From Eopsaltria australis (lineage: Eukaryota; Chordata; Aves; Passeriformes; Petroicidae), in NCBI GenBank assembly GCA_034509425.1, contig JAVTVJ010000375.1, positions 1-64,000 on the forward strand: a stretch of 64,000 bases of DNA. The letters are read 5' to 3'. The notes under the pieces are model-generated. The model was not told where the DNA came from. It made no database searches and was given only the letters and a program-made list of their open reading frames with translations. The position numbers and the translations under genes are program-made. Numbering within the stretch: the first letter of the stretch is position 1; each line of letters starts with the position of its first letter. Positions 13,650-27,837 of this stretch are shown here, piece after piece.

Positions 13650-14135
13650 AACGCTCTGGCTTTTCACTTAATGCATCCCATCTGTTTCTGAAATAAATTG
13701 CAATAATCCGTGTTTAATGTTAATCAATGTATTACTAAATATGCAAATTATATTAAAAGACGTGGTTTGAAAAAGCTTTCATTTGTAAATATGGTAGCTG
13801 AAAACAGGAAGCATATCTAAAAGCCATTTAGATACAGTAGCCTAACTCTAACAGTGTGGCTGATTTATAAAGCGGTTTGCAAGTTGATCTTTCTCCCACA
13901 AGGGGATATGTAAAACTGTTGCATATCAGATTTTGTTAACATCTGATGGGTTACTGCTAACAGTGTAGAGGCCTAATATTCGCAACCATGTCTCTTATTT
14001 AAATTAAAGCAATCTTATTCCTGCTTCCTAATTTTTGTGCTCATCCTAACATATGAATTTACATGAAGAGTTTATGAGTCACAGTGAAAGCAATTTGAAC
14101 AAGCTTTTCAATCAGTGTTACATCTTACTGCCTGA
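13650..14135. promoter_or_regulatory. Candidate conserved noncoding element
   Basis: Repeat-free, AT-rich with clustered homeodomain-type and POU-type sites: ATGCAAATTA at 13741-13750 (octamer joined to ATTA), TTAATGTTAATCAATG just before, and further TTAAA/ATTA sites to 14130. It lies beside the CpG patch. Enhancer status is inferred from composition only. Confidence 0.35.
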
Positions 14136-17100
14136 TTTAGATAATTCATTGTCTAAGGGGCTCTTCTGGCCTCTCATTGTCCTTTGCAGGGGGCTCACCC
14201 CATGAAGCTGGCTGTCCCTGTTGGTGTGGCCACAGCCTCCCCACTCCAGTGCACCACTTTGCAGGAGGGTTCTGTGCAGGGCCCCTGTGGTGCTGCTCCC
14301 ATCACCAGTGTGGCTCCATGCCCCAGCTCACAGAGGCCCCACGGCATTTCTTGTGCCGCTGTGTTAGACTCAGAGGGTCATTTCACTTGTTGGCTTTCCA
14401 TAGGGCACTGGAAGAGCATGTGCAAAAACACTACCAGCAGGACATGACCTCTGAGCCCAGACTCATGGCACTGAACACAGGAAAGAAAATACGGGTGAGG
14501 AGCATTGGAGAGAAGATCCAGATAGGAAGATAAATGCTGAGACATTCTGCAAAAAGAGGCGACTCTGTGGTCTCAGCCCAAGGTTACCCACTACCTCTCT
14601 TGCCTCTTTTTTGCTTTGTTTTCCTGTTCACACTCTTGCTACCCTCTGGATTGACCGCTTGATGTAACCAACTCTTCTCCATGATGGAGCAGCCCTACCT
14701 GGAGGATCCAGGTACCACATGCAAGGATGAGTAGAAGTTGTGATCACTTCAGCAGTTGCTCATGATGAAGCAGAGAGGCAGCCCAGGAGATGATGAGAAT
14801 GTAAACTATCTTTTGAGATAGTAACTGTCCCTTGGCTGACAATATTTTCTCAAGTGCGTGTTTAGTTTGACAACACTCTTTTCTTTTCCCATGCTGCGTT
14901 ATAGAATATTCTTGATGTTTCAAGATGTAAGGTAAGCTCTAAACAAAATGATTTGAAAGGTAGTTTACCCCTTACCCTGAAGAAGGTCAAGTCATAACCA
15001 CTTGCGAGGTAGTTTGTGGTTTCCTTTTCTTTTATATTCTTCTTTTATTTCTTTTCCCTGTTGCAGCTTCCTATGAAGCATCCAGTGAAATTTACTGAAA
15101 TGTGCCAGAGTAGAAAGACCAGGAAAACAATCTATCATTGAACTTATCTGTGCTCAATGGGGATCTCTTGGGTCCTTACATATTTGCTCAAATTTATACA
15201 ACTTTGGGAACTGGGTCAGAATTTTAAATTAATTTTAGAATAAAAAGGACTAAATATGGGACAGTTTTGACTGCACCTCTTTCAAATGACCATTTAATTA
15301 CATATTATTAAATGTGATGGCTTTGCCACAGTTTCCATGAGAAGTTGAACTAAATTTGACTCCAACTTTTCAGAGATCCTGAAACTCAGACCTGGTCTGT
15401 ATGTGTGAACAAACCTCCCAGGAGCTAACAGTGGGAGCAAGGTGAGCAGAAACCCTGTGAACTGAAACTGTTGAGTTCGACAGGCTCTATATGTGATCAA
15501 TGCCAGAGTTCAAATGCCCTGCAACACCACCTATCAGCCAGAGAGCGGGAGAAAGTGGGAGCACTACTGATGTGCTGTCACGCATTTATGTTCAAATATA
15601 TGCAAGCATTTCCCTTTTTGCCCTACAAACTTAATAGACCTGTTTTGTGAATTCAAAACATGAAAAGTAAATAAAACTTCCTCCTTTACCCTGGAGGAGA
15701 GATAAGAGGGGCAAGGTTACAAGCAAGGTTTCATGAAGATGTAAGGCTGTAATAGCTGTGTTGAGCACTATAGTTTTCTTCATGGCATGGATCTCTGAGG
15801 GAAGGCTAAGCTGATGAACTAATTGAGATTCCCCTGTTGGTTCCTTGTGTGGGGTGCTTAGGGGATTGATAATACAGGTCTAGGCACTCCCAAGGGTACC
15901 CTGGGCAAGGTGATACAGTGCCCTTCATCCCTTTGATGGGTGGAGGCTCTCCCAGGAGAGCTTCTCCCAGGAGGAATTTTTCATTGCCACAGTCCTAGGA
16001 ATTCAGTCCCCACTTGTGGATCTGATGTAGCAGCTTGGTTTGACTTCTCCTTTGCAAAGTCACGCTCTTGCCTTGTGTCACAAAGCCCTAGAGCTTCGCC
16101 CTCAGCACTCTGGGAATTTCAGTGATGGCACTGTGTTTGGTGACTGAGACTGCCCTTATGGAATGTTTTTTAATCTTGTCTAGTCAAATAAAAAAAGTGA
16201 AAGTAATAACAAGGTCTGGACTGAAGATTCTGATTCATAGAGGATTTATCGACAGTAGCTTCAGAAGTACTGTTTAATATGCAAGGTAAACAAATTAAAA
16301 ATCCCAGCTTGTGGTCCAAGGGCATTCACAAATTAGAAATGACCCCCTGCCTGCCGTGAGAGTGCTAATGATGTGAAAGCTGAAAGGAAGTGAATCCTCT
16401 TGGGAGAAGAGAGTGGGTCAGAGGGGCTTTTGTAATCTACCAATCTGTTTGGTTTGACAGGCTCTTTGTCTAACATGGGAGATGACAAGAGAAGCTGAGG
16501 CATCTGGCAAAGATGGGAATGTCTGCCTATAAGCTTTATGTATTTGTCATTTTGTCTTCACTCAGTTGTTGGTATCTCATGGCTGTCTGAGTCCAGGGAA
16601 AACACTTCCCCTTGCCTGCAGCTAAGGGGAGAGAGCAGCAGGAGTCGTAATAACTATCACAGAGTACAACACAATATGGAGCTTAAATCACAGATCCAGT
16701 AATTTTATTTTGTTTCACATGTGTTTTAATCACAAAAGCTGCCTCTAATCCAGGCCTGAGAAAGCAAGAAGGTATCCACTATACCCTGAGTCCATATCTC
16801 ACTCATTGGCTGATATGGAGACAGGAGTGCAGGTGGTGGCAGTGCTGGTACCAACTGCAGCAACTCATTGGTGTGGTCTGAAGGCAGAGTTGGTGTTGGC
16901 AGGGACCATGGCTAGCAACCAGCCTTTCCTACACACACTAACCCTTAGGAGTTCTCATAAGTTCTTGCATAAGAAAGCAGAGCTCTGTCTCCAAGGATGT
17001 ATACACAATTTTCCTTTACTCTATAAAGAATCTGAGTGAAGTTCAAGCCCTATTAAAATGAAAAAAAAAAAAAAAGAAAAGCCATGTCATCACCTTCAGA

Positions 17101-20100
17101 TAATGCTAAGTTGGATATCCAGATGCATGCACAGATGAATATGCATGAAAATCCAGATGGACATCTAGGACATGCAGGCAGGGGAACCTGACTCTTCTTT
17201 GGCTGTGAAGAAAAAAATATGTCCTCTGTTGAGAGATATTTTTTGCTTAGCTTAAATATGGGAGTTTTAAACAAAATTGGTCACTCAGAATTATAATACT
17301 GTGTGATTTAATCTGCTGTTTGCTTGACTCTACTTGCTCAGCATGAGCAGCTGGATCTGCTGAAGCCCTGTACTGCAAGCTATGAACTTGCACTCAGATA
17401 TGTTGGAACAGAGTTGGTTTGCTTGGTAGCTGGTACAGTGTTGCCTTTTGTCTTTAGTTTGGGAAGAATATTAATAACAAACTGATGTTCAGTGGTTGCT
17501 AAGGGATTTTTATCCCAAGTCTAGGCCTTTTTTCATTACTATGTCCTGACTGATCTAGTGCACAAGAAGCACAAACCAGAAGACAAGGAGGCTGCAGCCC
17601 TCAGCAGAAGCTACAGCTTGACAAGATAACAGCCTGGCCATGGAGACACAGAGAAAGAATCCAATAAGATGTTAGAAGATCCCAACCCAAAAATCACCAT
17701 TGGACTTGAAATCACATGAAGAATGTGTGAGAGCAGATGCATAAATCATGAGGGTCTAATAGCCCAGAGATTTTTTTCTTCTGGGTCAGTTTAAGCTGTT
17801 CTGCTGCCCCACCACTCTATTAAATTATTTATTTTTATAAATCTGACACCTGAGGCTCTGCTGTGGAAAACCCAGGATAGAGCCTGAAGGAGGAAGTGCA
17901 CCTGAGAGTGAGTGTGTTGCAAGGATTTGAAAGGGAGCCCATCAGCCCCACTGAGAACAGGGTCTGGTCCAATCTGGGAAAGCCTGGGTGGTGTGTGTGA
18001 TACTCCTTGAATGATGAGAGACTTCATGGACTGTGGCTTCTCCTTTTACAACCTCATCCTTTTCCTTTGCTTCTCTTGAATTCTCTCTTGAGTCCAGAAT
18101 TGATGCAGCAAAGGTGCCACTGGGATATAACCACAGCTGCAAGAAAAAAGGAGGTAGTGGTTCCAAGGCCATATTCACAAAGAAGCACTTGCAGAAATGA
18201 CCATGCTATTTATACAACAACCAAGTCTGTTTTTAAAAGCTGGAGAAGACCTGAGCACAGCTGCTTCAGCTGCTTTGAAGTTTATACATGTCAAAGCTGC
18301 TCCTGATTTTTGACTTTTTAGAACACCTTGACTTGTGTTCCCTGGAGGCAGTGAGCACTGACAGCTGCGGGCAGCCTTCCTTTGGTGGGCAGCACTCAGT
18401 ACTTCTGAAAATGGACTTTAAGCCTGGCACTCCACACCAAAACACCCCAAAATGTGGTCATTCAGGATAGAAGCTACTGAGATTTGTTCTTCAAAGGTCC
18501 TTTGGCATTTAGACCCTAGGTAGTTCTTGATAGGACACATGTTTAATGTGTCTCTGTAAGAGAAGAGCAAGAGACCAAAGATTTCTTTTTTTTTTCAACT
18601 CTTGACTAAGTGAGCCCTTGCCAATTCTGCCTCAACTCTCCTTCCCCAGCTCCTACTCAGGAGGTTATCCTTGAGCCTGCCAGGGCGTAGAACATGGTTA
18701 AAGCTGCTGGGTCACAGCACCACATCATTTTTATCTATTCAAGAGCACCAACTCTTTCTCCATAATTTTTGAAGATACTCAGAGGCAGGAAAGGAGCGAT
18801 GGGCCTGGTGTTTCCCTATTCTCTCACATGAAGCAGGAGCTGTGGTTAGCCCCAGGGCAGGAAGGTATCTTTTTTGTCCTTTACTTTTTTCAGACAGGCT
18901 GAGACTGCCTATCTGGTTGCTCCTTGTAAAAAGCAGCTCTTTCCTGTGAAAAACAGTAACTGGGCTTTTTGTCTCTTCAGCTGCATGCTGAATAACAAAA
19001 TGCTAAATCTATCTGTCCTCAAAGCCTATATTTCAGTCATATCAGAAATTTAAATTTTTACTTATATAGGTTCCCTCAGGTACAATCCTCTCACAAAATT
19101 ACTCATGGTCTCTGGTAGAATCCTCTGATTCTTTGATTAATTGAAGATGAATAGTGAGAGAAGATGAGACCATGCCACAGAGTTTGCAGTCTCATAAAAG
19201 GGGATTAAAGGGGAGGTATGAATGGGTTTGCAACCTCACATTAGTATAATGAGGAGGTCAGGAAGGAGAGCCCAGATGCTGAGGTGGAGAGCAAGATTAT
19301 ATCTGTGAAAGAAGGAAAAAGAACAGTTCAGAAGCACAGAAAAGTACATAGGAATACTTTGTTTCTCACTTTGCTGACTTGTCTGGGAATGAGCAGATTA
19401 GCTGTTGAAATCTGGCAGAAAAATACATGATCCTTGCCATTGGATGTCACAGTCAGAAAAAATTTCAAGATGTTTTAAAATATTTTAAAACAGAGAGGTG
19501 AAGTAAGCCCTTGAAGTAGCTGGACAACATGTCATGTGAAATCCCTACATGGGGAACATCTGTTTTTATAAGGATATGCTGCAGCTTGTGGGGAAGCTTG
19601 CTATAGAAATGGTTGGGTGAAGTGTTCTGGTTTGTTTTACATGGAAGATATGACTTACAAAACACAGTAAGTATCTCTTTCTGACTTGCTTATTTCTGAA
19701 GTGGTAGACTTGTTTGGAAGAATGCCTGGGAGAAAAGAAGAGAAAATGTTTAGACAGGTCTGAAAGCTTATTAAAATGCCCCTCAAACCAGGACACAGTG
19801 GAGACAATGCACTAGTCAAGAAAGCAGTATTGAAAAAGAAGAAATAACCTCGCCCAATGTTGGTATCAACACAGCCTGTCCTGTTCTAAGAGGAAGAGGA
19901 GACAGGAGGTGTAGTGTAATTTTGAGGGTCCCTGTTTAGTCAGGGAATCCTATTCTCCTGAATTCCATGTTGCTTTTACACCAGCTTGTTCTGTTGTCCA
20001 AGGTTCCCGCTATCATTGGTCACTCATTTTAACAGCTTTTGTGACCTTTTCTACCCTTTTTGTCATGAAAGGTATAAGAGAACAGGCTCTTGTAAATCAT

Positions 20101-22559
20101 TTACACACTTAATGGAAGACTGTAGGTCTCGCCCAAATTTTCTTGTAGTCCAGATGCAGCACTTGTTCTGGGAAACAACCATAGCAAGTTTCATGGGGAA
20201 GGAGGCAAGGAAAGCCACACAGCAACAGGAAAAATGACACAGCAGGTTAGCTGACAGTCAGACACTCAAAGCTACATCATTCAGACTCTTCTGCCACAAA
20301 ATTAGGCTTGAGAACAGCATTTCTAAGCTTCCAACTGTACATTGTGCAAGGATTTAAGAGAACAAGGCCAAAGAAAATGGGGATCTCTCCTGATTTAAAT
20401 GTACATATTACTTCAAGGGGGAATTTGCATGAAAAGCCAGCAAAGAATATGGCCTAGTACCACTGGCTTCTTGTATCATTTCAGTAGTTCCATACAGAGA
20501 AGGGAGTCAGAATTGGAAAATCATTATACTTATTGACACAGTATGAATCAACATAGTAATATTTTTTAACCATGGTATGCATAGGAAGGAACTTTTCCCT
20601 AGCTAATCTTCTAAATCACTATGGCTCATCAATTATAATTTTTTCTTGAACTTATTTTGTAACCTTGAATGACATTTTATTTCAAACTCTGCAGACTGAA
20701 ATGTGAAAGAAAAAAACCTCAATATCTGGTTCTCACGTAACCTGTACTTCAATGTATTTCTTAACTGGAGGCTGGACTTTGCAGTCAGACCATATTTTGT
20801 CTTTTATGATTGAGCTTTTACTCGTTCAGATATTTAGTCGCCTAATTCCCAGTAAGTTACTTGAAATAAATTAATAAAATAATATGCTCCAGGATTTGGA
20901 TTTATTCTGTTAATCTGAGAAGGAAGATTTCTCTTAAATAACAGAAAGGGCATGAAATCCAGTTATCAGCATGTGGCCCACATAGTGTTCAGGCAACACT
21001 CTTACACACAAACTTGCCTTTTAATATTTTGGTGACACAATTCAGATACTGCACATAGCAAACATGATGGAAATATTTTGCTAGATTGGATCTTGTCAAA
21101 TAAATGCTGAAATTTCCCTGTCATCACCATGCTCAATTCAGAGATCAGAGCAAGGTATGTGCATCTTTGATACCCATTTAATTGTATGACCCTGCTAGGT
21201 ACTTAGTGGCCTTCTGCCAGCTTGGTGCATGTTGACAGGAGCACAGCAAGGGATTTTTCAGGATAACCACCACTTCAGTCCCTACAGGCCCTTTCTGAGA
21301 CTGCCTGTGTGCCAGTATGTGGCCCCTTAAGAGCTTCTCCAAAGAAAATCTTGCTTTTGATTAAAAAACCTACCCAATTCCCAGCCTCCTTCTAGTGTCT
21401 CCATGATACACAAGGGAGTGCTGTTGTACCCTTTTCACTTATGTTTGGTTGAGCTGAAGTTCTGGTGTCATATAATATGATGAGCCTTGGGGTTAGAATG
21501 ACTGCTCCATGCTCATGCATGGGTGTGAACTAGTGTTCTCTGAGCACAGAACCAGATTTGCAACTGGCATGTTGCGTCAGGTCTTGTCTAGCATCCTGTA
21601 TGCTGGTCTTTATAAATTTGTACTACAAGTACGTCACCACTGTAGCTGCAGAGATTAGCTGCACATTTGCATCACACTGCCAGTGTACTCATATTGCCAG
21701 GAACTGATTGTCACCCCAAGGGAAATAAAAAATTAACAGTAGAGGACATTCATCAACTTCTTCTTTGGCAAGGTAAGAAGTGACCCATCCTCTCATTGTA
21801 ATTACTTAATGTGCTGTAGGTATTGAAGGTATTTTGCTGTAGCTGCCAGAGTATTCACTACACCTAAGACAGTGTGGCTTTTTCCATTTTGGACCTCTTT
21901 GCTATGGGCATGAAACTTTACTGTAATCAGCTGTCAGGCTATACTTTATCTCTCAAGAGGAATTTTTTTTGTAAGGGTAAAAGATTCTCTCAAGCATTTC
22001 TGAATTAGGGAAGAACAGCATACCCTGTGATAAATTTTGATAAATCTTGGACTTACTATGAGGGGGAAAATTAAAATTTTAAGTCTATCCATAGAACTTA
22101 AACATATTCATACCAAAACTGCACTAGAAAACTTCGGATGAAAAAAATGTGTTTGACAAATGTGAAAACAACTATGCAGAAATGTATAATGTGCACAGTG
22201 CAAGACAGCCCAAAGGGTAACTTATAAGCCTTTGTGAACAAACATACATGGCTTTGTTTCAAAATCCATTTAAATTCAAGAAGTTTTACATTTGTCCAGT
22301 CCAAAGACCAGAGATACCACCTGCAAGAGTCTACTATAAACTAAGGCTTGGTCCTTATACTGAAAAATATATTGGAGTGACTTTTCAGAAGGACTGTTGA
22401 GAGCTTTAGGGCTGAAACACAACAAAGACAGATGAAGTTTGAATTTCAAACATTCCCTCTGTGCCTTCTGGCTACTTAGTCTTACAGTGTGGCAACAATT
22501 TGGGTTTTGTTGCTTTAGGAACGGTGATTGATGATATTCTGACTTAGTGACTCCTCCTA
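14136..22559. other. Intergenic, nothing recognised
   Basis: Short open frames only (up to 118 codons at 14177-14533). There is no convincing repeat and no exon of a known upstream neighbour such as the OTP homeobox gene. Confidence 0.55.
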
Positions 22560-22800
22560 AAGTACACTCTGAAAGATATCCAGGGCAGCGTGTAGGTCGA
22601 TTTTTATTTATGACCTATTACATACCGATATATTTTAAGCAGTAATTTAAATTAGCTCCATTTGCTTTATTAAATATGATTACTGTGTATTTGTGCTCCG
22701 TATCCCACTGGAATCCTAAAGAGGGACAAAGATTCCATTTGTCTGAGGTTGCACAGCTACAAGCTAAACTGGTCCGCCTTTCAAAGAGGTTATAATCCAA
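22560..22800. promoter_or_regulatory. Candidate conserved noncoding element
   Basis: Contains GATTTTTATTTATGACC, AGCAGTAATTTAAATTAGC and TTATTAAATATGATTAC in repeat-free DNA. No protein-coding potential recognised. Weak support. Confidence 0.25.
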
Positions 22801-24639
22801 ATATAGGCAGACACTCCGGAGAGTTGCAGGTGGGGCAGCCCATGGTGCACATGATTAAGTGACAGTTTTGGTCAGAGCTGTAAGGACAACTTGCAGCACA
22901 TCAGCCCAGTCGTTTCTAAGGAAGTTGTGGGTTTTGTTGCAGAGAAAAGTTGGAAGAAAGGATCTGAGGGGTGACTGTGAAGTTTTTTTTTGTGAGCACT
23001 CCTCCTACATGTATCAGACAGTGTGGAAGAAAGCACTAAAGTATTCACTAGCAAAGTAACATCTGGGTATGAGAGAGCTGAAAGGGAGTAAACACTGCAA
23101 GGTGTCACTAGACCCCAGCTTTGAACTGTGAAACTGATGGGGAAAGAAATGCTTCAGCAGGGACCAACTCAGCTGAAGAGCTACGTGAGATAGTCTGAGT
23201 AAATCTCTGTGGGAGCCATCCCTCCTCAGGTGAATGAGGGACCTGAAGATGAACCATCAGCACCCTTGGTACATAAACAGGGTGACTAAGCTAGGAGGTA
23301 CAAGTTGTGCTCTTTGCAAAGACCTACCTGGTACTCCTGGAAGGAAAGAGAAAATCAACCAGAACCACACTACTTTCATCTAGTCATAATATTGAATTCT
23401 GCCTGGATTTCATTGTAACCCAGCATCAGTTAATATCCATGTGTTGTAAGGTATTAGTCACAATTGGATTTATGCTTTTCTCATAAATTTGTTGCAAAGT
23501 ATTTTACTGCAATAGTGATTTTCAAAATTCAAATGGTATCTTTTATTGAATAGCTGTTGCAGGACATCATCGTGTTACGGACTTTAATATCTGGAATATA
23601 GTATAATTTACATCATTCCATCAAATGTCTATCAGATTTCAAGCTGGGTTTGAGGCTACTGCATTTGAATCAACAAAACGTGTACAAATTGGAAACCCCC
23701 CCCCCCCAAAAAAGGATCAGCTTACAGCTTTAAATTCTTTGCTCAAATCTACCATGAGGGTGAAGAAAATTTCTTTTTAAACAAAAGAATCAGATCCATT
23801 CCTTATGAAAACAAACGATTTAGAAAAACAAGGTTAGAATGCCACCTGGGGGCTTATATTGCCATCACACTCCACTTTAGATCAGAGCAGCATGCAATTT
23901 GTACTGTCAGATAAAAAAATTTGTTCACTCCATTTTCTTCACAAAGTACAGTCAGACTTTGAGGAATTCATGCAGGTGTTATTCCATTTTATGGCACTTG
24001 CTTCCTTAGACCTTCAGCAAGAATATAATACAAGAAATAGGCACTGAAGAAGCAAACCAATTTGATTTGTGAAGAGAAACACAGCATTATGCACTGTGTG
24101 AGGTACTCTATGTTTCACAGATAAATGTAAGCCAAACACAAGAAACACAAAAATAAGCTTATTTATTGACAACACATAGAAAAGACTAGATTACATCAGA
24201 CAGAGAAGGCCACAGTGTTTGAAACCAGAAAAGGCGTTGTTCAAGCACAAATGATCTGCAACATCAAAGCATTCAAAATGGAAATATACAGACAATAACT
24301 CTAATCCATTAAACTACTGTTAAAAGTAAGACTTTCCTCGACTTTAATTTCAGGGATTGTGCCAGTATGACAAAAACTGATGAGTCCTTGCCAGAAATTA
24401 CAGCTTAATACAAATGAAGGCTGTTAGTATCTGGGTGGGGTACTACTAGTATTCATCTGCACTTTTGGTGAACTTCTCTGAATCTGACCAGACAGGAGAA
24501 ATTAATACATGTTTTGCACGCTTAGATGTTAAATCTAAGGCCAAGGGGAGAGAGGAGATTTTCTTGAGAATTTAATCAAGTCACCATTTAGTTTTCCCTT
24601 GGCCAGGAGCAGTGTGATACTCTTCTTCACTCCTCTTCA
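22801..24639. other. Intergenic, nothing recognised beyond C12
   Basis: Only the C12 run stands out; no gene or repeat family seen. Confidence 0.55.
23696..23707. repeat. Homopolymer C12
   Basis: Twelve C followed by an A run, intergenic. Confidence 0.95.
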
Positions 24640-24845
24640 GTCTGCTGAAATTCTAAATGAAGGGGTGGATAGGAGCACTGCACTACTTGGCTCCATCTCA
24701 GGTTGTATGATGAGATGCACCACAGTCCTAAGACCCTGAGGCACTCAGGTACCTGCTGATGGGTCCTTCCATCTAGGGAGCTGCTCTGGGGCCAAGGATC
24801 TGGGAACTTGGGTGTCCTTGTGGACCATGAAGGATGACTGTCTCT
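24640..24845 (+). mobile_element. Possible old CR1 fragment
   Basis: GAGCTGCTCTGGGGCCAAGG followed by GAACTTGGGTGTCCTTGTGG resembles the CR1 segment that encodes KDLGVLVD. The rest is too diverged to confirm. Confidence 0.35.
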
Positions 24846-26990
24846 AGGGGCAGAGTTATTTTGTATTTGCTCATATCATGGGTCATTTGATCAAAAAAGA
24901 AAAAAGACAGCATGCAAAGGTGACCCCATATAATTGGGCAACATGTGAATTTCTACTGTGGCTTCAAGGATACCTGAAGCCATTGACTAGAAGGGGTGAC
25001 AAAACCTTTTCTTGCAGCCACAAAAATCTAGAAAAACACAAAAACTATTTATTTTCATCCATGAATCTGAACCCATACATTTCTTTGGCCTGTGAGCGAC
25101 TCCAGAATTTCACGATGGAAGCAGCTGAACCTTTCGTCAGGGTGGGGAAACATTTCTCTCAGATACAACACCAAAGCTGGAGATGCAGACATCCCCTTAG
25201 GATAAATGGGGTCAAGGTAATTACCACCTGTAGTTGAATTTCCGTTCTCTCACAAGTTCCTGAAGTTTAGATTCAGGCTCACCTAAATCAAGCTAATATC
25301 GCAGGTCAAGTGCAACCAGGATTGAGGCCAAGAGGAGAAGCTCTATGTGCTCAGATGGTATTGCTGGACGATCTCCTACCCTTCTCCTAAACCTCTAAAT
25401 GCTAGTGGTTTTTTGGGAGATAGGTGCTCATGTGACAAAATGAAATGAACCTGTAAGGAATGCCACGAGGATGCTCTGGTGGCACACTGTATATCTACAA
25501 CAGTGCCCTTGAACTGGCAGGAGCCACAGGGTTCATTCTTATTGAGCACTTTTTATCCCCTTCAGTCACAAAGTGAACTGATTAGATAGCACAGCCTCAA
25601 GCACCAGAAAGATGCAAGTGACACTTTGCTGTGTTATCCCTCATCATCCAGGGCCATGCTGCACTTCTAAGAGGGTGTACAGAATTGAAATGGACTATTT
25701 CTCTGTAGGAATAACAGATGTCTGAACTTCTGTGTCCCTGACATGACTTGAAATGCAAAGTTAGCTGTTTCCTGAGGGGGTGGTTTCAACCACCATTGAA
25801 TACAAGGAACAACAGCATGGATTTTTAAAACATATATGCTGGTTGAGGAGGATTGTAGCATATGCTGTCCATTGAAATATCATCTCCTGGCTGGACTACC
25901 CTGCTTCTTTAATATGTAAAGTGTTTTGGACTGTATTTGATCTTGGCGGGGTGTGAAATCCTTGCAGGCACTTTTCAACTGATCTATTTATTAAACATAA
26001 TGGAAAATACTGTCTGGATTAGGCATGAATTTTGAAACTGAATCACAGTTATATATCAAAGGTATACGGTCTGATTTAGAGAAGTCACCTTTAAAATAAT
26101 GTTTTCTAGTACTTCCTTTGTAAAAAAATCTCTCCAAGTAATTCTTACAGTAAGACTGATTATAAATTGTTCACTTGTTTCTAGGGACTCTATTCAATGA
26201 ATAAAATCTACAGAAAAATCTGAACAGTGTGACTTGAGGAAGCTGTAATAGGCTTCAGCAATTTAAAAGAGGTATACAATTAATGTGACATACTGGAAAT
26301 GTTAGTTAATAGAGCAAGAGATAACCCAGTGACAGTTTCTATGCCTCGTCACTAGAGCAGAGGCCAGGATCTCCCTGGGACAACTTAAAAGGGAAGTTAT
26401 TGTGCTAGAAGATGGGGAAAAAACTATTCCTCCACTCAGATACAAAGTCCTGGGTACAAGAAATGCCACATTTGTGGAAAAGTGTGCATGTATAATCACA
26501 GCGTGTGCCGCAAATTTCCTGCAGTGAGTGTTATCCTCCAACACTCCATCATTTTCACATAGTTTAAGAGCCTGAGCACAAGCCTTTGCCAATGGTTGAC
26601 AGCAACAAACCATAAATTGCAGCAAACACTGCATCTTGGCCTAGCAAATGCAATGCTGTGATCGATTGCACTCTCTACCCAGGCACCATGACAAACACAG
26701 CACCTGTACCAACCACACTGGGAAATAGAGAAGTTGCTTCTGCTACCTGGAGGTGTAGTAGTACATTAGATGTTTGAAATAGTACCAAAAAAATTTTTTT
26801 TACTTGCAAGAAGGATTCAAAAAAAGAAATGTACAGAAATTCATACAATCTACAAAGAAATGGAAAATGAAGTAAAAATTCTGGAAGCAGATAACATTGC
26901 TAGTTTAAAGAAGGAATTAAAATGCTCAGAAGCAGAATTCTGAAGTCAGTTCTAATTAACAAGACAAAAAGCACTCTCCTGAAGTCCATC
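24846..26990. other. Intergenic, nothing recognised
   Basis: Includes a 119-codon plus frame (24878-25237) and a 110-codon minus frame (26302-26634), neither resembling a known family. Confidence 0.55.
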
Positions 26991-27375
26991 TGTAGTGGGT
27001 TGACCCTGGTTGGATGTCAGGTGCCCATCAAACTGCTTTATCACTCCTCTTAGGAGCTGGACAGTACAGAGAAAGTATGACAAAAGTCTCATGGGTCTGG
27101 TTAAGGACAGGGAGACATCAGCCACCAATTACCATCAAGAGGAAACAGATTCAATTTGGGAAAAATTTAATTTAATTTATCGCAAATCAAACCAGAGTAA
27201 GCAAGATAATGAGAAGTAAGGGAAAAAACATCTTACAACACCTTCCCTCCATGTCTTCCTTCTTTCTGGGCTAACCTTCACTCACAAATTCTCTTCCTCC
27301 TTCAGATGTGCAGGGGTATGGTGGAAGCAGGTTGTGATCAGTTCATCTCACATGGCCATAAAGGTCATACAACTG
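26991..27375 (-). mobile_element. Fragment of an avian endogenous-retrovirus LTR
   Basis: The plus strand begins TGTAGTGGGTTGACCCTGG, then GCTGGACAGTACAGAG and an ACACCTTCCCTCCATG-like tract. This is a widespread avian LTR, read here so that the minus strand would end in ...CCACTACA. Only part of the LTR is present and no retroviral genes are seen. A 69-codon plus frame (27010-27219) inside is a by-product of the LTR. Confidence 0.65.
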
Positions 27376-27837
27376 TTAAGAAGTGTTATGCAGTCCTTCT
27401 TTCCAATAAATAAAATGTAACAAAATGACTCAACACTTGCCAGTTTGGAGAATATACCAAATTATTTAGGGGCACTGCCAAGGACCAGATTGCTGACAAC
27501 AAAACTGCTGATCACCATAGAAACCCTGGCAGGTGTATCTGCATGCACCAAGTAATTCCACTGGCTGTGCCCTTAGTCTGCAGGAACTGCACCTCTGAGA
27601 TAGAAATCAGCATGACCGAACTGAAATGAAAAAGCAGAAGTTTACTGAAGTCGGTAAACAATTGCTTTAAAATCGGTTTATGACTGCTATCAACTTCAGT
27701 TGGTTACAAAGCTGCAAGGACTTCACAGCAGTCAACAGATGGCAAAACTCAGGTTACACAGCACAAACTTAGGTTACTATAGTATCATTTCATCCTAGCA
27801 TCCCATGCTTTTCACACACAGACCAGTCAATAACAGA
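27376..27837. other. Intergenic, nothing recognised
   Basis: Unique-looking DNA between the LTR fragment and the first sense CR1 copy. Confidence 0.5.

Noticed and set aside
27010..27219. 69-codon frame as a small gene
   Set aside because: It lies wholly inside an LTR fragment that recurs in avian genomes and is not a host gene.
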